A stretch of 64,000 nt of DNA from Nocardia rhizosphaerihabitans. Lineage in GTDB: Bacteria; Actinomycetota; Actinomycetes; Mycobacteriales; Mycobacteriaceae. Within the stretch, counting starts at the first letter, position 1. The number at the start of each line of letters is the position of its first letter. Shown one piece after another: positions 16,843 through 25,174 of the stretch. The notes below the pieces were generated by a model that ran no database searches, was not told where the DNA came from, and saw only the letters and a program-made list of their open reading frames with translations. Made by a program: the position numbers and the translations under genes. The stretch covers positions 310,001 through 374,000 of the forward strand of contig NZ_BMNE01000004.1 in NCBI RefSeq assembly GCF_014646295.1. The letters run 5' to 3'.

Positions 16843-19383
16843 GTGATGAAGCTGCCTGAACTGCCTGACCTGCCGGTGCGGCCCGCGCTGGGGGAGATCG
16901 TCGAGACGCTGGCCGATCGCGGGGTCGCGGTGCTGGTCGCGCCGCCGGGAACAGGTAAGACGACCCTGGTTCCGTTGGCCTTGGCTGCCGAGAGCGAGGG
17001 GCGGGTCGTCGTGGCCGAGCCGCGGCGGTTGGCGGCGCGGGCGGCGGCGTCGCGGATGGCGGCGCTGCTCGGGGAGAAGGTGGGGGAGACCGTCGGGTAC
17101 TCCGTGCGCGGGGACCGGAAGGTCGGGTCGAGAACGCGGATCGAGGTGGTGACCTCCGGGTTGCTGGTGCGGCGGTTGCAGAGCGATCCGGAACTCGCCG
17201 GGGTAGGCACCGTGGTGCTCGACGAGTGCCACGAGCGGCACCTGGACGCCGACCTGCTGCTGGCGTTGCTGCTCGACGCCAGGTCGGGATTGCGGCCGGA
17301 CCTGCGGGTGCTCGCGACCTCGGCGACGGTGGCGGCGGATCGTTTGGCGCAGCTTCTCGGGGCGGGTGAGCTGCCGCCGACGGACTCCCCTGGCGGGGGT
17401 TCGCTGTCCGCGCCGGTGCTCGAAGTGCGGGGGCGGACCTATCCGGTGGATGTCCGGTACCTTCCCTCCTTGCCTCGCGAACGGGTCGAAGCGCAGGTCG
17501 CGCGGGCTACGCGGGCTGCGCTGGCGGGGACCGACGGGGACGTGCTGGTGTTTCTGCCCGGCGTCGGCGAGATCAATCGGACGGCCGGACTGCTGCGCGA
17601 TCTGGATGTCGATGTCGTGCCGCTGCACGGGCGGCTCGGTGGCGCCGCCCAGGACACCGCGCTGCGGCCGGGATCGCGGCGTCGCGTCGTATTGTCCACG
17701 GCGGTAGCCGAATCCAGCCTCACGGTGCCCGGGGTGCGCGCTGTCGTCGACTCCGGCTTGGCGCGGGTGCCACGCATCGATCATCGGCGCGGGCTGTCCG
17801 GCCTTGCCACGGTGCGGGTTTCGTCGGCGGTGGCCGAACAGCGCGCCGGCCGCGCCGGCCGCGAAGCACCCGGTGCCGCCTGGCGCTGCTGGCCCGAATA
17901 CGAGCACCAAACCCTCCCCGCCTACCCCGAACCTGAGATCCGCACCGCCGAACTCACCCGTCTCGCCCTGGAATTGGCCTGCTGGGGCACCCCCGACGGC
18001 ACCGGCCTCGCCTGGTGGGACGCCCCGCCCGAAGGCGGCCTGGCCGCAGGCCGCGCCGTCCTGCGCGCCCTCGGCGCCCTCGACAGCACCGACCGCATCA
18101 CCCCACGCGGCCGCGCCATGTCCGCCCTCGGCCTGCACCCCCGTCTGGCCCGCGCCCTCCTCGACGGCGCCGGCCACGTCGGCCCCCGCGCCGCCGCCGA
18201 AATGGTGGCGCTCATGGACGACGACTCCCTTGCCTCAGGCGTCGACGCAGCCGCGGCCCTACGCGCTCTGCGCGCTGAACGCCCAACCCGCTGGACCAAG
18301 GAAGTTCAACGCCTGGCCAAACTGGTCGCCGCGACCGACGTACCCAGCGACAGTTCCGCAGCCGGTGAGTCCGCCTCGACCGGCCAATCCGCAGTGGTGG
18401 GGCAACCCACGGATGTTGCTGCGCTCATGATTGCTCTGGCGCATCCGGAGCGGTTGGCTCGGCGGCGGGCGACCGGGTCTTCGTATCTCATGGCTGGGGG
18501 TACGGCGGTGACTTTGCCGCCGGGTTCCGGTCTTGGCGCGGCGGAATGGCTCGCTGTGGCGGTGGCCGATCGTGATCCGGGGCGGGCCGAGGGGCGAATT
18601 CGGTTGGCGGCCATCGCTGACGAGGAGCTCGCCCGGGAGGCTGCGCCCGGATTGGTGACGCGGGCTGACGAGGTGCAGTGGGAATCGGGTGACGTGGTTG
18701 CCCGGCGGGTGGAACGGCTCGGGGCGATCGTGCTGTCGGAAAAGGTTCTGCGCGAACCGGATACGTGGTTGGTGGAGCAGGCGGTGCGGGAGGGTCTGCA
18801 AACCGAGGGGCTCGATCTCCTGCGCTGGACCGACGACGCCCGCAACTTGCGGCAACGTCTCGACTTCTTGCATCGAACACTCGGCGCCCCGTGGCCCGCC
18901 GTCGACGACGACGCCCTCCTCGCCGACCTCGATCACTGGCTCGGCCCTGAACTCGCCACCGCCCGCCGCCGCTCCGACCTCGCCCGCATCGACGCGGGTA
19001 CCGCCCTGCGCCGCCTGCTTCCATGGCCGGAGGCAGCCCGCCTCGACGACCTCGCCCCCGAACGCCTGGAAGTCCCCTCCGGCAGCCGAGTCCGCCTCGA
19101 CTACAGCGCCGAACCCCCGGTCCTGGCCGTGAAGGTCCAGGAGATCTTCGGCTGGACCGACCCGCCGACCCTCGCCGACGGCCGTTCCCCGATCCTGCTG
19201 CACCTGCTCTCCCCGGCCCAGCGTCCCGTCGCCGTCACCGCCGACCTCCCCTCGTTCTGGAAGAACGGCTGGCCCCAGGTCCGCGCCGACCTCCGCGGCC
19301 GCTACCCGAAGCACGCCTGGCCGGAAGACCCCACCACCGTCACCGCCCACCGCGGCACCGCCCGCCGCGCCCAGAACCGCTGA
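16843..19383 (+). CDS. hrpB: ATP-dependent RNA helicase HrpB
   Basis: DEAH/RHA-family helicase of the HrpB type. Walker A APPGTGKTT (residues about 34-42), DECH box (LDECHER, about 127), SAT motif (TSAT, about 162), and motif VI QRAGRAGR (about 333) are followed by winged-helix, OB-like and HrpB-specific C-terminal domains, ending near PxxAW-like residues. 846 aa versus about 810 in E. coli. Start is GTG 16843 or the adjacent ATG 16846; GAGAGG (16838-16843) sits just before. Target RNA is unknown. The middle section (about residues 500-530) is a low-conservation insertion. Confidence 0.93.
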   Translation: MMKLPELPDLPVRPALGEIVETLADRGVAVLVAPPGTGKTTLVPLALAAESEGRVVVAEPRRLAARAAASRMAALLGEKVGETVGYSVRGDRKVGSRTRIEVVTSGLLVRRLQSDPELAGVGTVVLDECHERHLDADLLLALLLDARSGLRPDLRVLATSATVAADRLAQLLGAGELPPTDSPGGGSLSAPVLEVRGRTYPVDVRYLPSLPRERVEAQVARATRAALAGTDGDVLVFLPGVGEINRTAGLLRDLDVDVVPLHGRLGGAAQDTALRPGSRRRVVLSTAVAESSLTVPGVRAVVDSGLARVPRIDHRRGLSGLATVRVSSAVAEQRAGRAGREAPGAAWRCWPEYEHQTLPAYPEPEIRTAELTRLALELACWGTPDGTGLAWWDAPPEGGLAAGRAVLRALGALDSTDRITPRGRAMSALGLHPRLARALLDGAGHVGPRAAAEMVALMDDDSLASGVDAAAALRALRAERPTRWTKEVQRLAKLVAATDVPSDSSAAGESASTGQSAVVGQPTDVAALMIALAHPERLARRRATGSSYLMAGGTAVTLPPGSGLGAAEWLAVAVADRDPGRAEGRIRLAAIADEELAREAAPGLVTRADEVQWESGDVVARRVERLGAIVLSEKVLREPDTWLVEQAVREGLQTEGLDLLRWTDDARNLRQRLDFLHRTLGAPWPAVDDDALLADLDHWLGPELATARRRSDLARIDAGTALRRLLPWPEAARLDDLAPERLEVPSGSRVRLDYSAEPPVLAVKVQEIFGWTDPPTLADGRSPILLHLLSPAQRPVAVTADLPSFWKNGWPQVRADLRGRYPKHAWPEDPTTVTAHRGTARRAQNR

Positions 19384-19432
19384 CCGATCCTCGCCGACCA
19401 GCCCTGAACCGACGTCGCCCAGTTGGACGGTT

Positions 19433-19493
19433 GATCACCACGCTCTGGTGTCAGCATCGCCCGAGAAGCGACCGCCACCAGAGCGAGGTGATC
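19433..19493. repeat. Long imperfect inverted repeat after hrpB
   Basis: 18-bp arms GATCACCACGCTCTGGTG (19433-19450) and its complement with one mismatch (19476-19493) enclose a 25-nt loop. It lies between hrpB and the convergent methyltransferase gene. It may be a terminator or a REP-like element. Confidence 0.6.
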
Positions 19494-19510
19494 TTGGTCA
19501 GCGGCTTGTA

Positions 19511-19590
19511 CCCAGCTCCGCGGTGACCAGGTGTCACCCGGCATCGAGTCAGCTGCGCGAACCAAGCTCCGCAGCGAGCAGGTCACCCGA
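19511..19590. repeat. Imperfect 51-bp-period duplication at the methyltransferase 3' end
   Basis: A segment at 19511-19540 (CCCAGCTCCGCGGTGACCAG...) recurs in diverged form at 19562-19590 (CCAAGCTCCGCAGCGAGCAG...). The second copy encodes the last residues of the methyltransferase; the first lies just past its stop codon. Confidence 0.5.
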
Positions 19591-20091
19591 CGCGTGTACT
19601 CGGCACTCGAACCCCGCTGCCGCCGCGCGCTTTTCGAGCGCAGCGGTATCCGGCTTCGGGCTCGTCGTCTCCCCCTCAGGGCTGCCGTAGCCGTAACAGA
19701 GCCAGAACCGTCCGCCAGGCGCAAGGCACTCGCGCACCATCGCCCACGCCGCTACCGCGGGCCCGGTCCAGAACAGATTCACATTCACCGCGAACACCAG
19801 ATCGAACCGCTCCCCGCCCTCGAGCTGACCCAACAGCTCACCGGCGGAAGCCTCCCCAACCGCCCCGGAGATCACCCGCACCCGCCCATCCTCGATCTCC
19901 GCCGCACACCGCGCCCGCGCCCGCTCGACCGCCGTCGCCGACCGATCCACCCCAACGATCCGCCCACCACGCAACCGGGCTGCCACCCGCACCAATGACG
20001 CTCCGGGCCCCGGCCCGAGCTCGAGCACCAGATCCTCTGCCCGCACACCCATGACATCGGCAAACCATTCGAACCGAGCGTCATCAGACAT
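19549..20091 (-). CDS. Class I SAM-dependent methyltransferase
   Basis: Small methyltransferase with the SAM-binding motif LVLELGPGPGAS (residues about 17-28), VGVDRS (acidic residue binding ribose), and FDLVFAVNVNLFW near motif IV. 180 aa from ATG 20091, chosen because GGGGAG lies 5 nt upstream; the ATG at 20181 lacks a ribosome binding site. The substrate is unknown. The C-terminus ends in a duplicated segment (19511-19590), so the original stop may have been further downstream. Confidence 0.85.
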   Translation of the reverse strand: MSDDARFEWFADVMGVRAEDLVLELGPGPGASLVRVAARLRGGRIVGVDRSATAVERARARCAAEIEDGRVRVISGAVGEASAGELLGQLEGGERFDLVFAVNVNLFWTGPAVAAWAMVRECLAPGGRFWLCYGYGSPEGETTSPKPDTAALEKRAAAAGFECRVHASGDLLAAELGSRS

Positions 20092-20280
20092 CGCCGCTCC
20101 CCGGCATGCCACACCCCGGGCTCCCGGTTCGGACCGAAGCCGATCCGGCAGATCCATGAGTGTGTGAGCCCATGTGTCCATGCTGGCATGCGCTGTGGGT
20201 TCGGCAGGCGCGCTCTTCAGGAACAGACATCCCGTTTCGGGTTGTCGCGCTGAACCGAGCCGTCGCCGGCGGGAGATAGT

Positions 20281-20859
20281 TCAGCCGGGTGCGATGTCGA
20301 CGGGCCAGGTGTCGGCCGGGCCGGGTGGGTCGGTGGACAGGCGGGCCGCGTGCCATTCGTCGACGCGGGCGCCGCGTTGGATGCCGCCGAGGCGGGCGGT
20401 GCCCTCGTACTGGAAGCCGTTGCGGCGGACGGTGGCGGCCGAGGGGTGGTTGCCGACCATGGCGCGCCAGGTGATGCGGGCCAGCGCCAGGCCGTCGGGG
20501 GCGAAGGCGAAGTCGCAGACCAGGGCGATGGCGCGTGACATCAGGCCGTGCCCGCGGTGGTCGGCGGTGAGCCAGAAGCCGATCTCGCAGACGCCGGGGC
20601 CGCGGGTGTGCAGGCCGATCATGCCTTCGACCTGCCCGTTCTCGGCGGTGCGGATCGCCCAGACGGGCGCGTTGCCCGCCCAGCCGGGTGCGACGACCAG
20701 GTCGAGGAATTGCTCGGCGTCCGAGCGGCTGTACGGGACGGGAATCGTCGTCCAGCGACCCACCTCGGGGTCCTGGCAGCACTCGGTGATGCGGTCGATG
20801 TCGGCGCCGGTCGGGCGGGTGAGCCAGACCGTGCCGTCGGTGAGCGTGTGCTCGTACAT
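20281..20859 (-). CDS. GNAT family N-acetyltransferase
   Basis: RimJ/RimL-type GNAT. Visible elements: N-terminal beta strand with VWLTRPTGAD, EIGFWLTADHRGHGLMSRA (the acetyl-CoA pyrophosphate-binding V/L-x-x-x-x-R/Q-x-x-G region, with R-G-H-G), and C-terminal NHPSAATVRRNGFQYEG, typical of the Ser/Ala N-terminal acetylase group. 192 aa. Cytoplasmic; substrate unknown. It starts at ATG 20859, 66 bp from the divergent sigma factor gene, and the two probably share a promoter region. Confidence 0.88.
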   Translation of the reverse strand: MYEHTLTDGTVWLTRPTGADIDRITECCQDPEVGRWTTIPVPYSRSDAEQFLDLVVAPGWAGNAPVWAIRTAENGQVEGMIGLHTRGPGVCEIGFWLTADHRGHGLMSRAIALVCDFAFAPDGLALARITWRAMVGNHPSAATVRRNGFQYEGTARLGGIQRGARVDEWHAARLSTDPPGPADTWPVDIAPG

Positions 20860-20925
20860 CGTGTCATCCTGACAGGTCGACGCCCGGTTTCTCAGCAGGT
20901 TTTCCGGTCCGTAGGATCATCGACG

Positions 20926-21819
20926 ATGGTTTCCCCGCTTCTCGCCGACCTGTTCGAATCGCATCGAGCGCACTTGCTTTCGGTCGCCTACCGGCTCACC
21001 GGAAGCGTCGGCGATGCCGAGGACGCGGTGCAGGAGAGCTGGCTGCGGATGGCGGGGGTGCACCAGTCCGAGATCGACGATCTGCGGGCCTGGCTGACGA
21101 CGGTGGTCAGCCGGATCTGTCTCGATCATCTGCGCAGTGCGGCGGTGCGCCGGGAATCCTATGTGGGGCAGTGGCTTCCGGAGCCGATCGTCACCACGCC
21201 GTCGCGCACCCCTGATCCGCTGGACGTGGTGGTCCGCAACCAGGACAGCCGGATGGCGGCGATGGTGGTCCTCGACGCGCTGACGCCGCAGCAGCGCGTG
21301 GCGCTGGTCCTGCACGACAGCCTCGACGTGCCGTTCGACGAGATCGCCGAGATCCTGGGCGTATCCGCCGATGCCGCACGGCAATTGGCGGTGCGGGCGC
21401 GCAAGGCGGCGGCGCAGGCGCCGGAACCGGTCCCCGACGAGGTGCACGATCAGGCGGTCCAGAAGTTCCTCGCCGCCTTGGCGACCGGCGACGTAGTCGC
21501 GGTGGCGGCCACCCTGCACCCGGACGCGACCTTCGTCGCCGATGCGGGCGGAACGACCAAGACCGCGCTGAATGTGGTTGCGGGAGCGGAGAAGATCGCG
21601 CGCCTCGCGCTGGGCCTGTGGCGCAAGCACCTGGAAGAACCGGGGCTGGACATGGGATTCGCCGCGGTGAACGGGCAATCGGGCCTCGTGCTCACCGATC
21701 CGAACTCGCCGTTCGGGCGGCCGGTGCGCGTCCTCGGATTCTCGGTGCGCGACGGAAAAGTCTGGGCTGCTTACGATTTCGCCAATGTGATGAAGCTGTC
21801 GGGCGCGCGGCTGCGCTGA
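20926..21819 (+). CDS. sigJ: ECF sigma factor, SigJ/ECF41 type
   Basis: RNA polymerase sigma factor with region 2 (HLLSVAYRLTGSVGDAEDAVQESW, from about residue 17), region 4 helix-turn-helix (about 120-170) and a fused C-terminal SnoaL-like domain of about 110 residues, the architecture of ECF41/SigJ, where the extra domain replaces an anti-sigma factor. The DGGGK motif of the group appears here as DAGGTTK. 297 aa from ATG 20926, with TAGGAT 8 nt upstream and no Shine-Dalgarno. No COE gene is adjacent, but three COE-type genes at 12328-14611 include one with an ECF41 promoter. Confidence 0.88.
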   Translation: MVSPLLADLFESHRAHLLSVAYRLTGSVGDAEDAVQESWLRMAGVHQSEIDDLRAWLTTVVSRICLDHLRSAAVRRESYVGQWLPEPIVTTPSRTPDPLDVVVRNQDSRMAAMVVLDALTPQQRVALVLHDSLDVPFDEIAEILGVSADAARQLAVRARKAAAQAPEPVPDEVHDQAVQKFLAALATGDVVAVAATLHPDATFVADAGGTTKTALNVVAGAEKIARLALGLWRKHLEEPGLDMGFAAVNGQSGLVLTDPNSPFGRPVRVLGFSVRDGKVWAAYDFANVMKLSGARLR

Positions 21820-21869
21820 ACTCCCGCACCGGACCGGACCCGCGCGATCCGGTCCGATGCTACGAGTGT

Positions 21870-22085
21870 CTACGGGTAGGTCGACCCCCACTGGTGGTCG
21901 CCGGTCGACGAGCCGAGGTTGTGGTCGCCGGTCGAGGAACCCATGTTGTTGTCGGGGGTCGCCGAGCCGGTGAAGTAGTCCACGATCGGGCTGCCCATCA
22001 GATGGTCGTGGATGAATCGCAGAGCGGAACCGGCAACCTCCGACGCAGCCGGTCCGGCGATGAAATCGAGCAGAGGTGAGGCCAT
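21870..22085 (-). CDS. Small repeat-containing protein, unknown function
   Basis: 71-aa protein that I do not recognise. Start ATG 22085 follows AAAGGGG at a good distance. The N-terminal 45 residues (MASPLLDFIAGPAASEV...) look amphipathic-helical; the C-terminus consists of nine-residue repeats, GSSTGDHNL and GSSTGDHQW, preceded by a diverged copy, and ends GSTYP. No signal peptide or membrane segment is evident. The repeat unit is polar, Gly/Ser/His/Asp-rich and possibly metal-binding, which is speculation. It stands alone between a sigma factor gene and an aminotransferase gene. Confidence 0.7.
   Translation of the reverse strand: MASPLLDFIAGPAASEVAGSALRFIHDHLMGSPIVDYFTGSATPDNNMGSSTGDHNLGSSTGDHQWGSTYP
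21894..21974 (-). repeat. 27-bp tandem repeats inside the small protein gene
   Basis: Units at 21894-21920 and 21921-21947 share GTGGTCGCCGGTCGA, and a third diverged unit follows at 21948-21974. They encode the nine-residue repeats of the small protein. Confidence 0.75.
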
Positions 22086-22247
22086 AAGGAGCCCCTTTCG
22101 ATATACCACCACGCAGTGGTGTGTGAGGTAGAACACGGCGAGGCTAGCTCAGCCTGGGTGATCGCACAATAGCGCAGGTCAAGCCTGCAAAACGTTTGTG
22201 AAACATGCGTGTTCGCTATCGGTCGGCAACGCGCGCGAAAAGTGGGA

Positions 22248-22253
22248 TACGCT
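22248..22253 (+). promoter_or_regulatory. -10 element of a leaderless promoter for the aminotransferase
   Basis: TACGCT, then 6 nt, then ATG 22260. No Shine-Dalgarno sequence is present. Confidence 0.5.
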
Positions 22254-22259
22254 GCGGAG

Positions 22260-23438
22260 ATGTCGTCTGCGCCGCCCACTGTCTCCCGTTTGCGCCCGTT
22301 CGGATCGACCATCTTCGCCGAGATGACCGAACTGGCTGTCCGCCATGACGCGGTGAATCTGGGTCAGGGATTTCCGGATACCGACGGGCCCGCCGGCATG
22401 CTCGAGGTCGCCAGGGCGGCCATCGCCGACGGGCTCAACCAGTACCCGCCGGGGCGCGGCATGCCGGTGCTGCGCCAGGCGATCGCCGACGACCGCGCCC
22501 GCCGCTACGGCACCGCCTACGACCCGGCCACCGAGGTGCTGGTCACCGTCGGCGCCACCGAAGGAATCAGCGCCGCCCTGCTCGGACTGGTCGAGCCGGA
22601 CCAGGAAGTGGTGCTCATCGAGCCGTACTACGACTCCTACGCCGCCGCGGTCGCGCTGGCCGGTGCCCGGCGCCGGACCGCGCGCCTGGTCCCCGACGGC
22701 GACAGTTTCGTGCTCGACCTGGACAGCCTGCGCGCCGCGATCACCCCGAAGACCCGCATGCTGGTGATCAATTCACCGCACAACCCGACCGGCTCGGTGC
22801 TCGATCGCGCCGATCTCGCCGCCATCGCCGAACTGGCCCGCGAACACGATCTGCTGGTGCTGGCCGACGAGGTGTACGAGCACCTCGTCTACGACGGCGC
22901 CGAGCACATCAGTATCTCCACCCTGCCCGGCATGCGCGAGCGGACCGTCGTGGTGTCCAGCGCGGCAAAGACTTTCAATGTGACCGGCTGGAAGATCGGC
23001 TGGGTGTGCGCGCCCGCACCGTTGCTCGACGGCGTGCTGGCGGCCAAGCAGTTCCTCACCTTCGTCGGCGGCGGACCGTTTCAGCCCGCGGTCGCGCACG
23101 CGATCAACGCCGAGCTCGATTGGGTGCACGCCATGCGTGACGACCTGTCCGACAAGCGGCTGCGCCTCTCGGCCGCGTTGCGCGACTCCGGATTCGGCGT
23201 CGCCGCCAGTTCCGGCGGCTACTTCGTCTGCGCCGACATCCGTCCGCTGGGCGCTGTGGACGGCCTGGCTTTCTGCCGCGAACTACCCGCGCGCCTCGGT
23301 GTCGTCGCGGTGCCGGTGAGTGTCTTCACCGACCATCCCGACGACTGGAAACACCTGGTGCGCTTCACCTTCAGCAAGCGCGACGAGACCATCGACGAGG
23401 GTGTGCGGCGCCTGCGCGCGGGAATGCCGGTGCGCTGA
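22260..23438 (+). CDS. Class I/II PLP-dependent aminotransferase (DapC-like)
   Basis: Fold-type I aminotransferase resembling Rv0858c (proposed N-succinyldiaminopimelate aminotransferase DapC) and methionine/kynurenine aminotransferases. Features: NLGQGFPD near the N-terminus, SPHNPTGSV (PLP ring contact Asn), LADEVYEHLVYDG (Asp), and SSAAKTFNVTGWKIGW with the Schiff-base Lys near residue 240. 392 aa from ATG 22260, apparently leaderless. The exact amino donor/acceptor pair cannot be fixed from sequence; its position near the XPB helicase gene matches mycobacterial gene order. Confidence 0.9.
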   Translation: MSSAPPTVSRLRPFGSTIFAEMTELAVRHDAVNLGQGFPDTDGPAGMLEVARAAIADGLNQYPPGRGMPVLRQAIADDRARRYGTAYDPATEVLVTVGATEGISAALLGLVEPDQEVVLIEPYYDSYAAAVALAGARRRTARLVPDGDSFVLDLDSLRAAITPKTRMLVINSPHNPTGSVLDRADLAAIAELAREHDLLVLADEVYEHLVYDGAEHISISTLPGMRERTVVVSSAAKTFNVTGWKIGWVCAPAPLLDGVLAAKQFLTFVGGGPFQPAVAHAINAELDWVHAMRDDLSDKRLRLSAALRDSGFGVAASSGGYFVCADIRPLGAVDGLAFCRELPARLGVVAVPVSVFTDHPDDWKHLVRFTFSKRDETIDEGVRRLRAGMPVR

Positions 23439-23442
23439 CGGC

Positions 23443-24105
23443 TCAGTCGCGAGCGTGCCGGGCCAGCGGCGCGTGCCACTGGTAGTGGCGGGCAAGCAGC
23501 CGGAAGCCGATGGCTCCGGCGGCGGCGAGCAGCCCGGTCCACGCCCGGTACAGGTCGAAGTGCAGCAGGGTGGCGGTGGTGGCCGCGCCGAACAGGGCGG
23601 GGATGGCGTAGAGGTCCTGATCGGGACGAAGGACGCTCGGCACCTCGCCGCTGAGCACGTCGCGCAGGACGCCGCCGCCGATGGCGGTCGTCATGCCGAG
23701 CAGCGCGGCGGTGGGTGCGCCGAGGCCCGCCGAGTCGGCGATCACGGTTCCGGTGACGCAGAACAGGCCGAGCCCGATCGCGTCGGCGATCTCCAGCGGA
23801 CCCTTGGTGAGCCGGGGCGACGGCGCGATGAAATACAGGACGAAGGCCGTCAGCAGGGAAGCGGACAGGTAGGTGAGATCGGTGAACGCGGCCGGTGGGG
23901 TGCGCCCGATCAGCAGGTCGCGCACGATGCCGCCACCGAGCGCGGTCGCGGCGGCCAGGACCGCCATGCCGAACAGGTCGAGTCGCTTGCGGACGGCGAC
24001 CAGCGCGCCGGAGGCGGCGAACGAGATCACCCCGAGCAGCTCGCCGCCGTGATGCACCGCGGTCACCGCGGAATCCAGCTCCGCCACCAGCACCCCAACG
24101 CTCAC
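23443..24105 (-). CDS. TRIC/UPF0126 family membrane protein
   Basis: Two tandem copies of the UPF0126 glycine-rich domain now linked to bacterial trimeric intracellular cation (TRIC) channels. Repeated GGGIVRDLLIGRTPP (residues about 57-71) and GGGVLRDVLSGEVPS (about 142-156) are the conserved turns, embedded in six to seven hydrophobic helices. 220 aa from GTG 24105. Probable K+/cation channel of the inner membrane. It is convergent with the aminotransferase (4 bp between stops). Confidence 0.9.
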   Translation of the reverse strand: MSVGVLVAELDSAVTAVHHGGELLGVISFAASGALVAVRKRLDLFGMAVLAAATALGGGIVRDLLIGRTPPAAFTDLTYLSASLLTAFVLYFIAPSPRLTKGPLEIADAIGLGLFCVTGTVIADSAGLGAPTAALLGMTTAIGGGVLRDVLSGEVPSVLRPDQDLYAIPALFGAATTATLLHFDLYRAWTGLLAAAGAIGFRLLARHYQWHAPLARHARD

Positions 24106-24202
24106 CGCTCACTCCTTCTCGCCTGATCCACCCAGCAGCGTGACACGCAGGAGCGCACCGGCGACCACCCGGCCTCACCGTGGCGCGCCGCGGGCAGAGA
24201 GC

Positions 24203-24847
24203 TCAGGCGGGCGCGGGCCGCGCCTTGTCGGTGGCGAGCAGCACCGCGATGGTGCCGAGCGCGGTCCCCATCAGATACCGCTGGGTCCGTAGCCACAGCG
24301 GCCGCGCGGTGAGGAAGGCGGCCAGACCGGCGGCGCCGAGCACGATCAGCGCGTTGACCGTGAGCGCGACCGTGATCTGCACCGCACCGAGCGACAGGCT
24401 CTGCAACCACAGCGTCCCGCGCTCCGGATCGACGAACTGCGGGATCAGCGCCATGTACATGATGGCGATCTTCGGATTGAGCAGATTGGTGACGAATCCC
24501 ATGGTGAACAGCCGGCGCGCCGGATCCACCGGTAGCTCGGCGGGCGCGAACACCGACACCCCGCCCGGCCGTACCGCCTGCCAGGCCAGCCACAGCAGAT
24601 AGCAGGCCCCGGCCAGCTTGATCCCCACGTACAGCCCGGGGACCACCGCGAACACCGCCGTGATCCCCGCCGCGGCGGCCAGTAGATACACCCCGAACCC
24701 CGCCGCGACCCCGGCCAGCGAGATCATCCCCGCCCGCCGCCCCTGCGACACCGTCCGTGAGACGAGATACATCATGTTCGGCCCCGGCGTCAGCACCATG
24801 CCGAGCGCCGCCGCCGCAACCCCGAGAACCGCCGTTGTCTGAAGCAC
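24203..24847 (-). CDS. LysE family translocator
   Basis: Amino acid/metabolite exporter with the LysE hallmark LTPGPNMMYLVSRT (residues about 19-32) and NLLNPKIAIMYMALIPQF (about 112), six hydrophobic segments, 214 aa. GTG 24847 start; CAGACT 6 nt upstream hints at leaderless initiation. It is 97 bp upstream of the TRIC gene on the same strand and may be co-transcribed. Paralogue of 16067-16684 but with the canonical PGP motif. Confidence 0.9.
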   Translation of the reverse strand: MLQTTAVLGVAAAALGMVLTPGPNMMYLVSRTVSQGRRAGMISLAGVAAGFGVYLLAAAAGITAVFAVVPGLYVGIKLAGACYLLWLAWQAVRPGGVSVFAPAELPVDPARRLFTMGFVTNLLNPKIAIMYMALIPQFVDPERGTLWLQSLSLGAVQITVALTVNALIVLGAAGLAAFLTARPLWLRTQRYLMGTALGTIAVLLATDKARPAPA

Positions 24848-24961
24848 CCATCGAGTCTGACCTGGTCAGCCCGGCCTTGTCGCGGTCCAGTCGGCACCAG
24901 CTGGACCCCGGGCATCGCGCGGGCGAGGCGAATCGGCCCAGGTCGTGTCGGTCCCGGTCCG

Positions 24962-24967
24962 TACAAT
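24962..24967 (+). promoter_or_regulatory. Probable -10 of the XPB helicase promoter and long 5' leader
   Basis: TACAAT is a strong -10 match in the 327-bp gap before the helicase gene. A transcript from here would have about 200 nt of 5' leader. That leader contains GC-rich inverted repeats but no gene that I can support. Confidence 0.4.
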
Positions 24968-25104
24968 CGACAAAGGCTGCCGAAGCGCCCCCTCGCGTCG
25001 GCACCTACCGGAGATACATCCCGGCCGAACGCACCCCGCACAGGGCTGACGAGCCCTTTCGGGGCTGCCCCTCGCCCCAGCAGTCGAAGCGCATGCGCCG
25101 CAGG

Positions 25105-25136
25105 CGCGAGTCTCGAGTGCTGAGTCGAGGGTCGCG
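25105..25136. repeat. Interrupted palindrome upstream of the XPB helicase
   Basis: CGCGA-2-CTCGA-8-TCGAG-2-TCGCG: both pairs of arms are perfect. It lies 38 nt before the GTG start. It is either an operator or an RNA hairpin in the leader. It does not match the actinobacterial LexA box. Confidence 0.5.
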
Positions 25137-25174
25137 AGGCCACGAACCCGCGGCTCCGGCCGCCGAGGAGCACT

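Noticed and set aside
21894-21974. Tandem repeats as a possible CRISPR array
   Set aside because: Units are contiguous without spacers, in frame, and encode protein repeats; no cas genes present.
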